Position numbers and translations under genes: made by a program
Shown: positions 43,668 to 53,040 of the stretch, in pieces
Position numbering within the stretch: position 1 is the stretch's first letter
Layout: each line of letters starts with the position of its first letter
NCBI RefSeq assembly: GCF_012030425.1
Contig: NZ_JAAUVN010000001.1
Coordinates: 558,001-622,000 of the forward strand
Source: Sphingobacterium sp. B16(2022)
Lineage (GTDB): Bacteria; Bacteroidota; Bacteroidia; Sphingobacteriales; Sphingobacteriaceae
Direction: 5' to 3'
Length of the DNA stretch: 64,000 nt
Notes under the pieces: generated by a model
The model's database searches: none
Seen by the model: only the letters and a program-made list of their open reading frames with translations
What the model was told of the DNA's origin: nothing

Positions 43668-44654
43668 ATGAAAATACTTTATGCGGTACAAGGTACAGGT
43701 AATGGCCACCTCAGTCGAGCGATGGATGTTGTGCCTTGTTTACGTAATTTTGGAGAGGTTGATGTTTTGGTGAGTGGAATCCAAGCGGATTTAGTTTTAC
43801 CGTTTGAAGTGAAATATCGCCTGCATGGTTTGAGTTTTATTTTTGGGAAATCAGGAGGGGTAGATCTCTGGAAGACATTTATGAGTTCTACTGTTCGTAA
43901 ATTTACACAAGAAATCAAATCACTTCCCATAGATCAGTATGATCTTGTTATTAATGATTTTGAACCCATATCTGCCTGGTCTGCTCATATGAAGGATTTT
44001 CCCTGTATTGGTTTGAGTCATCAGATCGCTGCGTTAGATGCTTCCAGTCCCAAACCAGATGAGACGGATATGCTGGGTAAATTTATTATGAAGAATTATG
44101 CCCCCACGGCGCATGCTTACGGTTTTCATTTTAAAAGCTATAATAAGAATATTTACACTCCTGTCATTCGTAATTCCGTGCGCGAGCTGGATGTTCAGGA
44201 TAAGGGGCACTATACTGTTTATTTACCGGCATATGATGATGCACATCTGTTGAAACATTTAATGAAATTTCCAGATATCAGTTGGCAGGTTTTCAGTAAG
44301 CATAATTCGCGGGCTTTTGATATGAAGAATGTGGCGATACGTCCTATTAACAATGATGCATTTATTGCTAGTATGGCAAGTTCTTCGGGAGTGCTATGTG
44401 GGGCTGGATTTGAAACCCCAGCGGAGGCATTGTTCCTTCAAAAGAAATTGTTGGTGGTTCCAATGAAAAATCAGTATGAGCAACATTTGAATGCTGCGGC
44501 ACTGGAGGAGATGGGTGTACCCGTTATTTCGAGCTTAAAACAAAAAAATATGCTATCTATAGAGGCTTGGCTAAATAGTAAATCGCGAGTTGTTGTCGAT
44601 TATAAAAACAATACTCAAGAAATTATTACTAATATTGTGTCAAAACATACTTAA
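43668..44654 (+). CDS. Glycosyltransferase family protein (MurG/GT28-like)
   Basis: A 328-residue protein with a GT-B-like fold. The N-terminal MKILYAVQGTGNGHLSRAMD is the G-x-G-H loop of GT28-type enzymes such as MurG, and the C-terminal GVLCGAGFETPAEALFLQKK matches the sugar-nucleotide-binding GxGFxTxxEAL segment. It belongs to a family annotated as glycosyltransferase or teichuronic-acid-type transferase with unknown donor and acceptor. No membrane helix. It is followed by an FKBP gene at 6 bases; the three genes 43668-46263 form one transcription unit. Confidence 0.86.
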   Translation: MKILYAVQGTGNGHLSRAMDVVPCLRNFGEVDVLVSGIQADLVLPFEVKYRLHGLSFIFGKSGGVDLWKTFMSSTVRKFTQEIKSLPIDQYDLVINDFEPISAWSAHMKDFPCIGLSHQIAALDASSPKPDETDMLGKFIMKNYAPTAHAYGFHFKSYNKNIYTPVIRNSVRELDVQDKGHYTVYLPAYDDAHLLKHLMKFPDISWQVFSKHNSRAFDMKNVAIRPINNDAFIASMASSSGVLCGAGFETPAEALFLQKKLLVVPMKNQYEQHLNAAALEEMGVPVISSLKQKNMLSIEAWLNSKSRVVVDYKNNTQEIITNIVSKHT

Positions 44655-44660
44655 AATTAT

Positions 44661-45368
44661 ATGAAATATATTGCTTTGGCATTATTGTCTTTGGCTACAC
44701 TATCTGTAACGGCACAACAAAAAAAGAAAACTGTAAAGAAAACAACAGCTGTAAAACCATTATTAGCGACTAAAACAGACTCCGTGTCATATGCTTTTGG
44801 ACGTGACATTGGTGGTACATTGAAAAATTTGGAGATTACGAATTGGAATAAAGAGTTAATCGGTAAAGCAATAGTTAGTGCTCTTGATGGTCAAAATTCT
44901 TTGATTGAAGAAGATCAATTGCGCATGGTTATCCAAAGCGCAGTTACCGAAGCGAGAGAAATAAAGGAGAAAGAAAATCTTGCTAAAGAGCAGGCTTTTT
45001 TTACAGAAAATGCTAAAAAAACAACTGTAAAAACTACGGAAGAGGGTTTGCAGTATGAAGTATTGGTAGAAGGCACTGGGGAAAAACCGACCCGAGAAAA
45101 CGAAGTAACAGTACATTATACAGGAACTTTATTGGATGGAAAGAAATTTGATAGTTCATTAGATCGTAATGAACCTCTAAAAATGAAATTAGATCGCGTG
45201 ATTGAAGGCTGGAAAATAGGTGTTCCTTTAATGTCTAAAGGAGCAAAATATCGTTTTTATGTACCAAGTAAATTAGGATATGGAAGTCAAAACATGGGTG
45301 TTATTCCTCCAAATAGCATTTTGATATTTGATATTGAGTTATTGGATTTCGTGAAGGATGCAGTATAA
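44661..45368 (+). CDS. FKBP-type peptidyl-prolyl cis-trans isomerase, exported
   Basis: A 235-residue periplasmic folding enzyme of the Mip/FkpA type. It has a signal peptide (MKYIALALLSLATLSVTAQQ), a Lys-rich stretch, an N-terminal dimerisation domain (about 35-115, SYAFGRDIGGTLKNL) and a C-terminal FKBP domain (about 125-232) with VTVHYTGTLLDGKKFDSSLD, RVIEGWKIGVPLMSKGAKYR and LGYGSQNMGVIPPNSILIFD. All active-site aromatics of the family appear present. Its last 11 bases overlap the following aldo/keto reductase start. Confidence 0.95.
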   Translation: MKYIALALLSLATLSVTAQQKKKTVKKTTAVKPLLATKTDSVSYAFGRDIGGTLKNLEITNWNKELIGKAIVSALDGQNSLIEEDQLRMVIQSAVTEAREIKEKENLAKEQAFFTENAKKTTVKTTEEGLQYEVLVEGTGEKPTRENEVTVHYTGTLLDGKKFDSSLDRNEPLKMKLDRVIEGWKIGVPLMSKGAKYRFYVPSKLGYGSQNMGVIPPNSILIFDIELLDFVKDAV

Positions 45369-46263
45369 TAAGTTAGGTAAATCAGCAATCGAGGTTTCCA
45401 GTATCGGCTTGGGGTGCATGTCTTTGAAAGGTAGTAAACACAAGCAGGGGGTTGAAATTATTCGTAAAGCTTTTGACAGCGGTATCAATTTTTTTGATAC
45501 TGCTGACTTATATGAAAAAGGATTTAACGAGATGCTGGTAGGGGAAGCGGTACAGGACTTTAGAAAACGCATTGTTTTATCTACAAAAGTTGGAAATAGC
45601 TGGCGAGCCGATGGAAATGGATGGGATTGGAAAGCGTCAAAAAGTTATATCGTGAAAACTGTTGAGTCATCTTTGTCTCGATTAAAAACAGATTATATTG
45701 ATCTTTACCAGCTGCATGGTGGTACCATTGAAGATCCTATTGATGAAATTATCGAAGCTTTCGATTTACTGGTTAGTGCGGGCAAAATTCGAACTTACGG
45801 TTTGTCTTCGATTCGTTCTAATGTTATTCGCGAGTACGTAGCAAAATCTAATATCAGTGCCGTTATGATGCAGTACAGTTTATTGGATAGACGTTTAGAG
45901 GAAGAAATGGGAGCTTATTTATTGCATCATCGTATTTCTGTTCTAGCAAGAGGTGCAGTAGCTAAAGGGATGTTGATCAATAAACAAGCTGAGAATTTTC
46001 TGCAATATAGCTCAAGTGAAGTACAGCATATCATTCGCAATCTACATGCATTTGCAAAAAAACACCATGTTAATAATCTGACTGTGGCACTTTCTTTTGT
46101 TCTTTCGAATGAGGCGGTTACTGCTGCTTTACTGGGTATAAATACACCCTTGCAATTAACGGAATTGATACAGATTAAAGAGCAAGTCCGTTCTTTAACA
46201 GGAGCAGAGAAAATAGAGTTACTAAGCGGTGTTCGTGCATTGTATTTTACAGAACACCGTTAA
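45358..46263 (+). CDS. Aldo/keto reductase
   Basis: A 301-residue NADPH-dependent oxidoreductase with the TIM-barrel fold. The catalytic tetrad is visible: Asp and Tyr in FFDTADLYEKGFNE, Lys in VLSTKVGNSW and His in LYQLHGGTIEDP. It starts inside the end of the FKBP gene (11-base overlap in another frame), which indicates translational coupling. The convergent kdsB ends one base after its stop. Physiological substrate unknown. A hairpin (46227-46234 with 46252-46259) is built into the last codons but has no U-tract. Confidence 0.94.
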   Translation: MQYNKLGKSAIEVSSIGLGCMSLKGSKHKQGVEIIRKAFDSGINFFDTADLYEKGFNEMLVGEAVQDFRKRIVLSTKVGNSWRADGNGWDWKASKSYIVKTVESSLSRLKTDYIDLYQLHGGTIEDPIDEIIEAFDLLVSAGKIRTYGLSSIRSNVIREYVAKSNISAVMMQYSLLDRRLEEEMGAYLLHHRISVLARGAVAKGMLINKQAENFLQYSSSEVQHIIRNLHAFAKKHHVNNLTVALSFVLSNEAVTAALLGINTPLQLTELIQIKEQVRSLTGAEKIELLSGVRALYFTEHR

Positions 46264-46264
46264 T

Positions 46265-47008
46265 CTAGGATGTGAAGTACGTTTGTATAATACGTTCTAA
46301 ATCTTCTTGTGTGTCTACAGCGATTGTTTCATGCTCTGTTTCTGCTGTTTGAATAGTGTATCCGTGCTCTATCCAGCGCAGTTGTTCAAGAGCTTCTGTT
46401 TCTTCTAAAATACTGATAGGCAACTGCGTTAACTCTTTTAAAACATCAGTTCTATAGCCATAGATTCCGATATGTTTAAAATAGCTATGTTTTGATAACC
46501 AATTCTTCTGTTCGATTCCTCTTAGATAGGGGATGGTCTGTCTTGAAAAATAGATTGCTTGTCCGGCAATATTGCGAACCACTTTTGGTATATTTACATT
46601 AAACAGTTCGTCTTCTGTATGGATTTTTTTGACGAGTGTGGCAATCTGTGTTTCTTCCTTATCGAAGCAGGATGCTAGCAACTCGATCTGTAACGGATTG
46701 ATGAAGGGTTCATCACCCTGTATGTTGATGACGATATCAAATCCACTTACCTTGGCTATAACTTCTGCACAGCGGTCTGTTCCTGACTGATGCGAAGAGG
46801 CGGTCATGATGACATTTCCTGCGAAGCACTTTACATGTTCAGCTATTCTGTCATCATCTGTCGCAACGATTACTTCATGTAAACAGCTCGTATTTTTAAC
46901 TTGCTCATAGACACGCTGAATCATGGATTTACCACCAATATCAACTAATGGTTTACCAGGAAATCTGGAAGAGGCATAGCGTGCTGGAATAATACCGATT
47001 ACTTTCAT
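46265..47008 (-). CDS. kdsB: 3-deoxy-manno-octulosonate cytidylyltransferase
   Basis: Activates Kdo as CMP-Kdo for lipid A core synthesis. The N-terminus IIPARYASSRFPGKPL is the nucleotide-binding signature; IVATDDDRI and VINIQGDEPFINP are the metal- and CTP-contacting motifs. The length of 247 residues is standard. This confirms a Gram-negative envelope with Kdo. Other Kdo genes are not near. It is alone between a convergent aldo/keto reductase and the deoxynucleoside kinase. Confidence 0.96.
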   Translation of the reverse strand: MKVIGIIPARYASSRFPGKPLVDIGGKSMIQRVYEQVKNTSCLHEVIVATDDDRIAEHVKCFAGNVIMTASSHQSGTDRCAEVIAKVSGFDIVINIQGDEPFINPLQIELLASCFDKEETQIATLVKKIHTEDELFNVNIPKVVRNIAGQAIYFSRQTIPYLRGIEQKNWLSKHSYFKHIGIYGYRTDVLKELTQLPISILEETEALEQLRWIEHGYTIQTAETEHETIAVDTQEDLERIIQTYFTS

Positions 47009-47017
47009 TTTTTCAGT

Positions 47018-47056
47018 TTTAAAAGTAAAGCCAGTCTTGTATTAAAACTGGCCTTT
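47018..47056 (-). terminator. Terminator of the trpS-deoxynucleoside kinase unit
   Basis: AAAGCCAGT (47027-47035) pairs with ACTGGCCTTT (47047-47056) with a one-base bulge; the minus strand continues ACTTTTAAAA. Confidence 0.65.
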
Positions 47057-47076
47057 CAATGATCTAAATTTTTTGA

Positions 47077-47691
47077 TTAAAACAAACCAAATAATTGCGA
47101 TTCAATTTTTTCAACGATAGTACCTAAATCTTCCGGGTTTTTCGTGAAATCTAAATTATCTTTATCAAGAACCATTAATTTACCATCCTTATAATTATCA
47201 ATCCATTTATCGTATTTTTCATTCAATTTAGATAAATAATCCAATCGAATTCCGGATTCATAATCACGACCACGCACTTGAATATTATTAACAAGTGTTG
47301 GAACGGAAGCCTTCAAGTAAATTAATAGATCTGGAGGTTTGATATAATGGATGATACTCTGGAAAATATTGCTATAATTTTCAAAATCTCGCGCACTCAT
47401 TAAGCCCATATCGTACAAGTTTTCGGCAAAGATGTATGCATCTTCATAAATTGTACGATCTTGGATCATATCAATATTTGTTTTTTGCAATTCAACAATT
47501 TGTCGAAAACGACTATTTAAGAAAAAGATCTGCAAATTGAATGACCAACGTTTCATATCAGCATAAAAATCCTCTAAATAAGGATTGTTATCTACCGCTT
47601 CAAATTGAGGTTCATATTTGAAATGATCCGCTAATAGTTTTGTTAAGGTTGTTTTTCCGGCACCAATATTTCCGACAATAGCAATATGCAT
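47077..47691 (-). CDS. Deoxynucleoside kinase
   Basis: A 204-residue kinase of the dNK/dGK-dAK family, salvaging deoxynucleosides to monophosphates. The P-loop is GNIGAGKTTL (residues 7-16), the DRS-like segment is QDRTIYEDAYIFAENLY, and the LID Arg cluster is VRGRDYESGIRLDYL. Many Bacteroidota and Firmicutes have such a protein, with deoxyadenosine or deoxyguanosine as likely substrates; I cannot decide which. It starts 18 bases after trpS, forming a two-gene operon. Confidence 0.93.
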   Translation of the reverse strand: MHIAIVGNIGAGKTTLTKLLADHFKYEPQFEAVDNNPYLEDFYADMKRWSFNLQIFFLNSRFRQIVELQKTNIDMIQDRTIYEDAYIFAENLYDMGLMSARDFENYSNIFQSIIHYIKPPDLLIYLKASVPTLVNNIQVRGRDYESGIRLDYLSKLNEKYDKWIDNYKDGKLMVLDKDNLDFTKNPEDLGTIVEKIESQLFGLF

Positions 47692-47709
47692 ATTTTTGGG
47701 TTTTAAATC

Positions 47710-48708
47710 TTAATAAAATCTTTTAATGCCAATGATTTCACGTACTTCTTTCAATGTTTTACGTGCTGATTCACTCGCTTTTTCAGCGCCTAATTTCGCT
47801 ACTTTAGCAATATACGCATCATCATTTGAAATATCTTCAATGCGTGACCGTACAGGCTCTGTTGCAATGACCATATCTTCTGCTAACTGTTTTTTAAAAT
47901 CACCGTAACGAATAGCGCAATTGTTATATAGATCGTTAAAATGTTCTAATGTATCGGGTGCTGACACAACTTTCATCAAATCAAAAAGATTTTGAACAGC
48001 TTCTGGTTTAGGTTGGTTCATTTCCGTTGGACCAGAGTCAGATACAGCACGCATTACTTTTTTACGAATTACATCTGCACTATCGGACAAGTAAATACAA
48101 TCTGCCTCACCATTGGATTTGCCCATTTTTCCTTGTCCCGCTAAACCAGGGATTTTAACTAATTTATCTGAATAGGTAAAAGCAAATGCCTCTTTGAAAT
48201 AATCGACATCATATAAACGATTAAAACGGTTACCAAATGTTCTGGTCATTTCTAAATGTTGCTCTTGATCTTTACCAACAGGAACTTTTGTGCCATGGTG
48301 AATTAAAATGTCGCAAGCCATCAAAACAGGGTATGTTAACAGTCCTGCATTCACATTATCAGGATTGCTGCGCACTTTATCTTTAAAAGCAGTAGCGCGC
48401 TCCAGCTCTCCCAGATATGCGTTCATATTCATATACAAATAAAGTTCTGCTACTTCTGGTACGTCAGACTGGACATATATCGTTGATTTTTCAGGGTCTA
48501 TACCTGCAGCAAGATATTCAACAATCACTTGACGTACGGTGCTTTGCAGACCGTGAGGAGTTGGGTGCGTAGTTAAAGAGTGTAAATCGGCTATGAAGAA
48601 ATAACAATTATATTCATTTTGCATTTTCACAAAATTGCTCAATGCGCCGTAATAGTTTCCTAAATGTAATTTTCCGGTACTTCTAATACCACTGACAACA
48701 GTTTCCAT
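47710..48708 (-). CDS. trpS: Tryptophanyl-tRNA synthetase
   Basis: Class Ic synthetase charging tRNA-Trp. The HIGH equivalent is STGKLHLGNYYGAL near residues 10-24 and the KMSKS equivalent is QGKMGKSNGEADC. The QEQHLEMTRTFGNRFN stretch is conserved in bacterial TrpRS. The 332 residues are normal. A TAAATTCG element (minus, 48717-48724) ends 8 bases from the ATG, implying a very short leader. No trp leader peptide or T-box is visible. Confidence 0.97.
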   Translation of the reverse strand: METVVSGIRSTGKLHLGNYYGALSNFVKMQNEYNCYFFIADLHSLTTHPTPHGLQSTVRQVIVEYLAAGIDPEKSTIYVQSDVPEVAELYLYMNMNAYLGELERATAFKDKVRSNPDNVNAGLLTYPVLMACDILIHHGTKVPVGKDQEQHLEMTRTFGNRFNRLYDVDYFKEAFAFTYSDKLVKIPGLAGQGKMGKSNGEADCIYLSDSADVIRKKVMRAVSDSGPTEMNQPKPEAVQNLFDLMKVVSAPDTLEHFNDLYNNCAIRYGDFKKQLAEDMVIATEPVRSRIEDISNDDAYIAKVAKLGAEKASESARKTLKEVREIIGIKRFY

Positions 48709-48716
48709 ATTGCTTG

Positions 48717-48724
48717 CGAATTTA
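48717..48724 (-). promoter_or_regulatory. -7-like element directly before trpS
   Basis: The minus strand reads TAAATTCG, one base from TAnnTTTG; the predicted start of transcription is only a few bases before the ATG. Confidence 0.3.
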
Positions 48725-48822
48725 CGGATAAATTCCCTAAATATAGTTCTAGGAATTTTTTCTTTTGCTTTTTTTTTGCGATTAAAAAATGGATTGCTAG
48801 CAATTAAATTATAGCAAAAGAT

Positions 48823-49782
48823 TTAACGGTTAACAATATGAAAGAGTAGGTCCGCTGCTAATTTAGCAGTACGATTGTCAATATCGTACGCTGGATTAAA
48901 TTCTGCGATATCCATACTTATTAATTTTTCTGAAGAAATGATTAGTTGAAAAATTTCTAAGAAAAAAGCATCAGGCTGGATTCCGTTATGGGCCAATGCA
49001 CTAACTCCTGGTGCACAGCTTGCAGCAAAAACATCTAAATCGACGGTTAGGTAGAGGTAATCTATTCCTGCTATAAATGACTCAACTTGTTGGATAATTG
49101 CCTCGCTATTTGACTTGTGAAAATGTTGAGCTTCTATCCAGTTTATCTGATAATCTTTTACCGCATCAAATAAAGCTTGTGTATTGCTGATTTTTTGTAT
49201 TCCGATAGGGAGGTAATTGATTTTTTCTTCTTGCTGTGCAATTTGGTAAAAACCTGTACCGGAAGTTGCAATTTCCTGTTCTGGTTTTCGGATATCAAAA
49301 TGGGCGTCAAAATTAATGATCCCGAGTTTATTGCGGGAATACGACTTGAGTCCTAGATAATGACCAAAAGTAATTTCATGACCACCCCCTAATACCATTG
49401 GAAAGCCTCCGCGTTGCAGTATAAGTTGGATAAAATAGCCAAGAGATTCTTGCGCATTTTCCAGTTGATGGTCGGAACAATAAACGGTCCCGGCATCAAC
49501 GAGTTTCGTTTTTTTATCTCGAAATACTGGCAGGTTTGACAATGCTTTTATTAAAACTTCTGGTCCTTTTGCCGCACCTGTTCTTCCTAGGTTTCTTCTA
49601 ACACCTTCATCGCAAGCAAAACCCAGTATGACATAGCAACCCGTAAGATCCTGTTCATCATTAAGATCGATACATGTGATTACCTGATGCCAACGCAAAT
49701 GTTCTTCGCTTGTCCCATCTATACGTCCTGTCCACATTTTTCGATCTGCCGGAGTATAATGCTTCTGGTTTTTAGTTTTCAT
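48823..49782 (-). CDS. hutG: Formimidoylglutamase
   Basis: Last step of the hut pathway: hydrolyses N-formimino-glutamate to glutamate and formamide. A ureohydrolase-fold enzyme with a dinuclear Mn site: GGGHEITFGH, NFDAHFDIR and TVDLDVFAASCAPGVSA carry the metal ligands. It has 319 residues. It overlaps hutU by 11 bases at its start, so translation is coupled. HutG rather than the HutF route means formamide, not formate plus a second deaminase step, is expected as product. Confidence 0.94.
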   Translation of the reverse strand: MKTKNQKHYTPADRKMWTGRIDGTSEEHLRWHQVITCIDLNDEQDLTGCYVILGFACDEGVRRNLGRTGAAKGPEVLIKALSNLPVFRDKKTKLVDAGTVYCSDHQLENAQESLGYFIQLILQRGGFPMVLGGGHEITFGHYLGLKSYSRNKLGIINFDAHFDIRKPEQEIATSGTGFYQIAQQEEKINYLPIGIQKISNTQALFDAVKDYQINWIEAQHFHKSNSEAIIQQVESFIAGIDYLYLTVDLDVFAASCAPGVSALAHNGIQPDAFFLEIFQLIISSEKLISMDIAEFNPAYDIDNRTAKLAADLLFHIVNR

Positions 49783-51787
49783 AATCCTTGAAAATTTGGT
49801 TCATCGTGTCTGTATCAACAAGATTTGCTAGGGTTACTTTCAACATAGTAGTACGTTTTAATTCTACTTCTATAGCCTGTCTTGCGGTGTCATTTTGAGC
49901 CCATGCTCTGCGGGCAATACCATTATTAACATCGTAAAAGAGCATATTTTCTAGTTTTCTGTCTGCATCTTCGGAACCGTCAAGTAATAAGCCGAAACCA
50001 CCGTTAATCACCTCGCCCCAACCAACTCCACCACCATTATGGATAGAAACCCAAGTAGCGCCTCTAAAGCTGTCACCGATTACATTGTGAATGGCCATAT
50101 CGGCTGTGAATTTACTGCCGTCATAAATGTTACTTGTTTCCCGGTATGGTGAGTCTGTTCCACTTACATCATGATGATCTCTGCCCAAAATAATCGGCCC
50201 CTTTAGTTGACCATTTCTTACCGCAAGATTAAATGCTTTAGCAATTCGAATTCTACCAATTGCATCAGCATATAGAATCCGGGCCTGTGAACCGACAACC
50301 AGTTTATTTTGATCTGCTTGTTCAATCCACTTGATATTGTCAGCTAATTGCTGTTTAATCTCAGGGTATGCTGTCTTTTTTAATTCCTGAAGTACCTCAA
50401 GTGCGATATGGTCTGTTGTCTTTAAATCTTCTGGATCTGCTGTCGAACATACCCAGCGAAATGGACCAAATCCATAGTCAAAACACATGGGACCTAAAAT
50501 ATCCTGTACGTAAGATGGATATCGGAAGTCAATACCATTACTCGCCAATACAGCGGCTCCTGCGCGACTACTTTCAAGTAAGAATGCATTTCCATAATCG
50601 AAGAAATAAGTACCACGCGCGACATGGGCATTAATAGCGTCGACGTGACGGACTAAGGATGCCTGAACTTGTGCCTTAAATACATCGGGCTGTTCTGCCA
50701 TTAGCTTATTTGATTGTTCAAAACTTAGTCCGATCGGGTAGTAACCTCCGGCCCAAGGGTTGTGTAATGAGGTTTGGTCAGATCCAACTGAAATATAAAT
50801 ATTAGCATCTAGGAATGCTTCCCATATTTCTATTATATTGCCTATGTAGGCTATGGCGATAATTTCTTTATTTTTAATAGCTTGTTGAACGCGTTCTATG
50901 AGATCGTCCATGTTCTCCATTAAGATGTCCACCCATCCTTGTTTATGCCGTTTGCGAGCAGCGGCAGGATTAACCTCTGCACATACCGTGATGCACCCTG
51001 CAATATTTCCCGCTTTAGGTTGTGCACCACTCATGCCTCCAAGACCTGATGTTAAAAAGACTTTTCCGTGGATTGTATCTTCTTTTGACAAATGTTTTCG
51101 GAAGGCATTCATAACTGTGATCGTGGTACCATGTACGATTCCCTGTGGTCCGATGTACATATATGAGCCTGCCGTCATTTGGCCATATTGTGTAACCCCC
51201 ATTGCATTGAAACGTTCCCAGTCATCGGGTTTGGAATAATTGGGAATCATCATGCCGTTTGTAATGACAACCCTTGGAGCATCTTTTGAAGATGGGAATA
51301 ACCCCATTGGATGGCCACTGTACATATGTAGGGTTTGTTCGTCATTCATTTGGGCCAAGTATTGCATTGTAATTAAATACTGTGCCCAGTTCTGAAAAAC
51401 AGCTCCGTTTCCACCATAGGTAATGAGTTCGTGAGGATGTTGCGCTATTTGTGGATCTAGGTTATTTTGTATCATTAACATGATGCTACGCGCCTGTAGG
51501 CTATTTCCAGGATACGCTTCAATTGGTCTAGCATACATTTCGTAGGTAGGGCGGAAGCGGTACATGTAGATTCTGCCAAATAGCATCAATTCCTCTAAAA
51601 ATTCTTTTCCAAGTTCTACATGCCACTGCACTGGAAAATAGCGTAATGCATTTTTAATGGCTAATTTTTTTTCATCTTCCAATAGAATATCCTTTCGCTT
51701 AGGAGCATGACTTATGTTTTTATCATAAGAAACTTTAGGTGGTAGACTAGTTGGTATTCCTTGTAGAATTTCTTCTTTAAATATCAT
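49772..51787 (-). CDS. hutU: Urocanate hydratase
   Basis: Adds water to urocanate to give imidazolone propionate, with NAD+ as tightly bound electrophile. Signatures include YGGNGAVFQNWAQY, VFLTSGLGGMSGAQP and ILGRDHHDVSGTDSPYRET, plus SIHNGGGVGWGEVINGGFG near the C-terminus. With 671 residues it is longer than the ~555-residue E. coli-type enzyme and belongs to the long urocanase form common in Bacteroidota. ATG overlaps the hutI stop as ATGA. Confidence 0.95.
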   Translation of the reverse strand: MIFKEEILQGIPTSLPPKVSYDKNISHAPKRKDILLEDEKKLAIKNALRYFPVQWHVELGKEFLEELMLFGRIYMYRFRPTYEMYARPIEAYPGNSLQARSIMLMIQNNLDPQIAQHPHELITYGGNGAVFQNWAQYLITMQYLAQMNDEQTLHMYSGHPMGLFPSSKDAPRVVITNGMMIPNYSKPDDWERFNAMGVTQYGQMTAGSYMYIGPQGIVHGTTITVMNAFRKHLSKEDTIHGKVFLTSGLGGMSGAQPKAGNIAGCITVCAEVNPAAARKRHKQGWVDILMENMDDLIERVQQAIKNKEIIAIAYIGNIIEIWEAFLDANIYISVGSDQTSLHNPWAGGYYPIGLSFEQSNKLMAEQPDVFKAQVQASLVRHVDAINAHVARGTYFFDYGNAFLLESSRAGAAVLASNGIDFRYPSYVQDILGPMCFDYGFGPFRWVCSTADPEDLKTTDHIALEVLQELKKTAYPEIKQQLADNIKWIEQADQNKLVVGSQARILYADAIGRIRIAKAFNLAVRNGQLKGPIILGRDHHDVSGTDSPYRETSNIYDGSKFTADMAIHNVIGDSFRGATWVSIHNGGGVGWGEVINGGFGLLLDGSEDADRKLENMLFYDVNNGIARRAWAQNDTARQAIEVELKRTTMLKVTLANLVDTDTMNQIFKDYEN

Positions 51788-53037
51788 GATTCTTTTCCTT
51801 TCGTATAGATATTAATTCCCTTTTTCCATACCTGATCAGGTTTTAGTGTTCCTTGCATGTATGTAATATTTTGATAATTATTCGTTTTGTAAATAGCAAA
51901 ATCTGCAAGTTCACCTGGCTGTAGACGACCACGGTCCGTCAGATTTAAAGCTAATGCAGCCCTAAATGTTATTGCAGCGAATACTTCAGCATTGGATAAT
52001 TTTTCTGTAGTAGCTAAAATCGTCGCTTGGGTCATTAATTGTCCCATTGGAGCAGATCCGGGATTCCAGTCAGTGGCAATGGCTAAGCTAGCGCCTTGAT
52101 CAAGAAGTTTTCTGGCAGGGGTAAATGCACATCCAATTCCGATTGATGCACCTGGTAAGGCGACGGCAACGGTATTGCTATCGGCCAGAAGTTTAATTTC
52201 TGTTTCATGTGATGCCTCTAGGTGATCTGCACTAATTGCATTATACTGAACCGCAACTTTCGATCCTGATGTTGAAAATTGATCTGCATGTACCGTGATA
52301 TCAAAACCCATTTTCTGCGCCTTAGTAAAGTAATTTTGAATATCGTCGGAAGAAAAGGCGCTTTGTTCGATAAAAGCATCAATTCTATTGGAAAGCTGCT
52401 CTTCTTTTAAAATAGGGAATAGTTCAGATGCTATTTCTTCAAGATAGTCTACTGCAGTGCCTTCATAGTCTTTGGGCTTCATATGTGCTGCTAAGCAAGT
52501 TGGAATGAGATCAACGGCTATGGATTCTTGTGCTCTTTTTATAGCTCGCAGTATTTTTAACTCTTCTTTAACTGATAAACCATAGCCACTTTTCACTTCA
52601 ATGGTGGTAATACCTTGTTTTATAAGTGCCTTTGAACAGTTGATAATATTTGTGATTAGTTCAGCTTCACTTGCATTTCGGGTATGTTGTACTGTGCTCC
52701 AGATACCTCCACCAGCTTTTGCAATTTCGAGGTAACTGGCACCGGCATTACGCAGGGCAAAATCATTAGCTCGATTTCCTGCAAAAGCAATATGTGTGTG
52801 ACAATCGATATAGCCGGGAACGCAAACAGTCTCCTCTTCTATGATTACTAAAGTTGCATCATGAGCATGATTCTCCCTTAAACCATCGTAATTACCAATA
52901 GCTGCTATTTTTCCATTTTCCGTTAGTATACCAGCCTGTTCTTTAATTACGAGTTGCTGATCTGAAAGCGCTCCTTTAACCGGAACATTTGTCAATGATA
53001 ACAATTGTGAGAAAGGACCTATTAATTTTTTACCCAT
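51784..53037 (-). CDS. hutI: Imidazolonepropionase
   Basis: Hydrolyses imidazolone propionate to formimino-glutamate. An amidohydrolase with metal ligands in GYIDCHTHIAFAG, ITVHADQFSTSG and the conserved Asp in SLAIATDWNPGSAPMG. The 417 residues match the family. It starts 3 bases after the hutH stop and overlaps hutU by 4 bases (ATGA), so hutH-I-U-G is one tightly coupled operon. Confidence 0.96.
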   Translation of the reverse strand: MGKKLIGPFSQLLSLTNVPVKGALSDQQLVIKEQAGILTENGKIAAIGNYDGLRENHAHDATLVIIEEETVCVPGYIDCHTHIAFAGNRANDFALRNAGASYLEIAKAGGGIWSTVQHTRNASEAELITNIINCSKALIKQGITTIEVKSGYGLSVKEELKILRAIKRAQESIAVDLIPTCLAAHMKPKDYEGTAVDYLEEIASELFPILKEEQLSNRIDAFIEQSAFSSDDIQNYFTKAQKMGFDITVHADQFSTSGSKVAVQYNAISADHLEASHETEIKLLADSNTVAVALPGASIGIGCAFTPARKLLDQGASLAIATDWNPGSAPMGQLMTQATILATTEKLSNAEVFAAITFRAALALNLTDRGRLQPGELADFAIYKTNNYQNITYMQGTLKPDQVWKKGINIYTKGKES

Positions 53038-53040
53038 AGT

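Noticed and set aside
48793..48804. Perfect palindrome ATTGCTAGCAAT between trpS and hutG
   Set aside because: Twelve bases with no loop, no U-tract long enough for a clear terminator, and no regulator to assign; may be chance.
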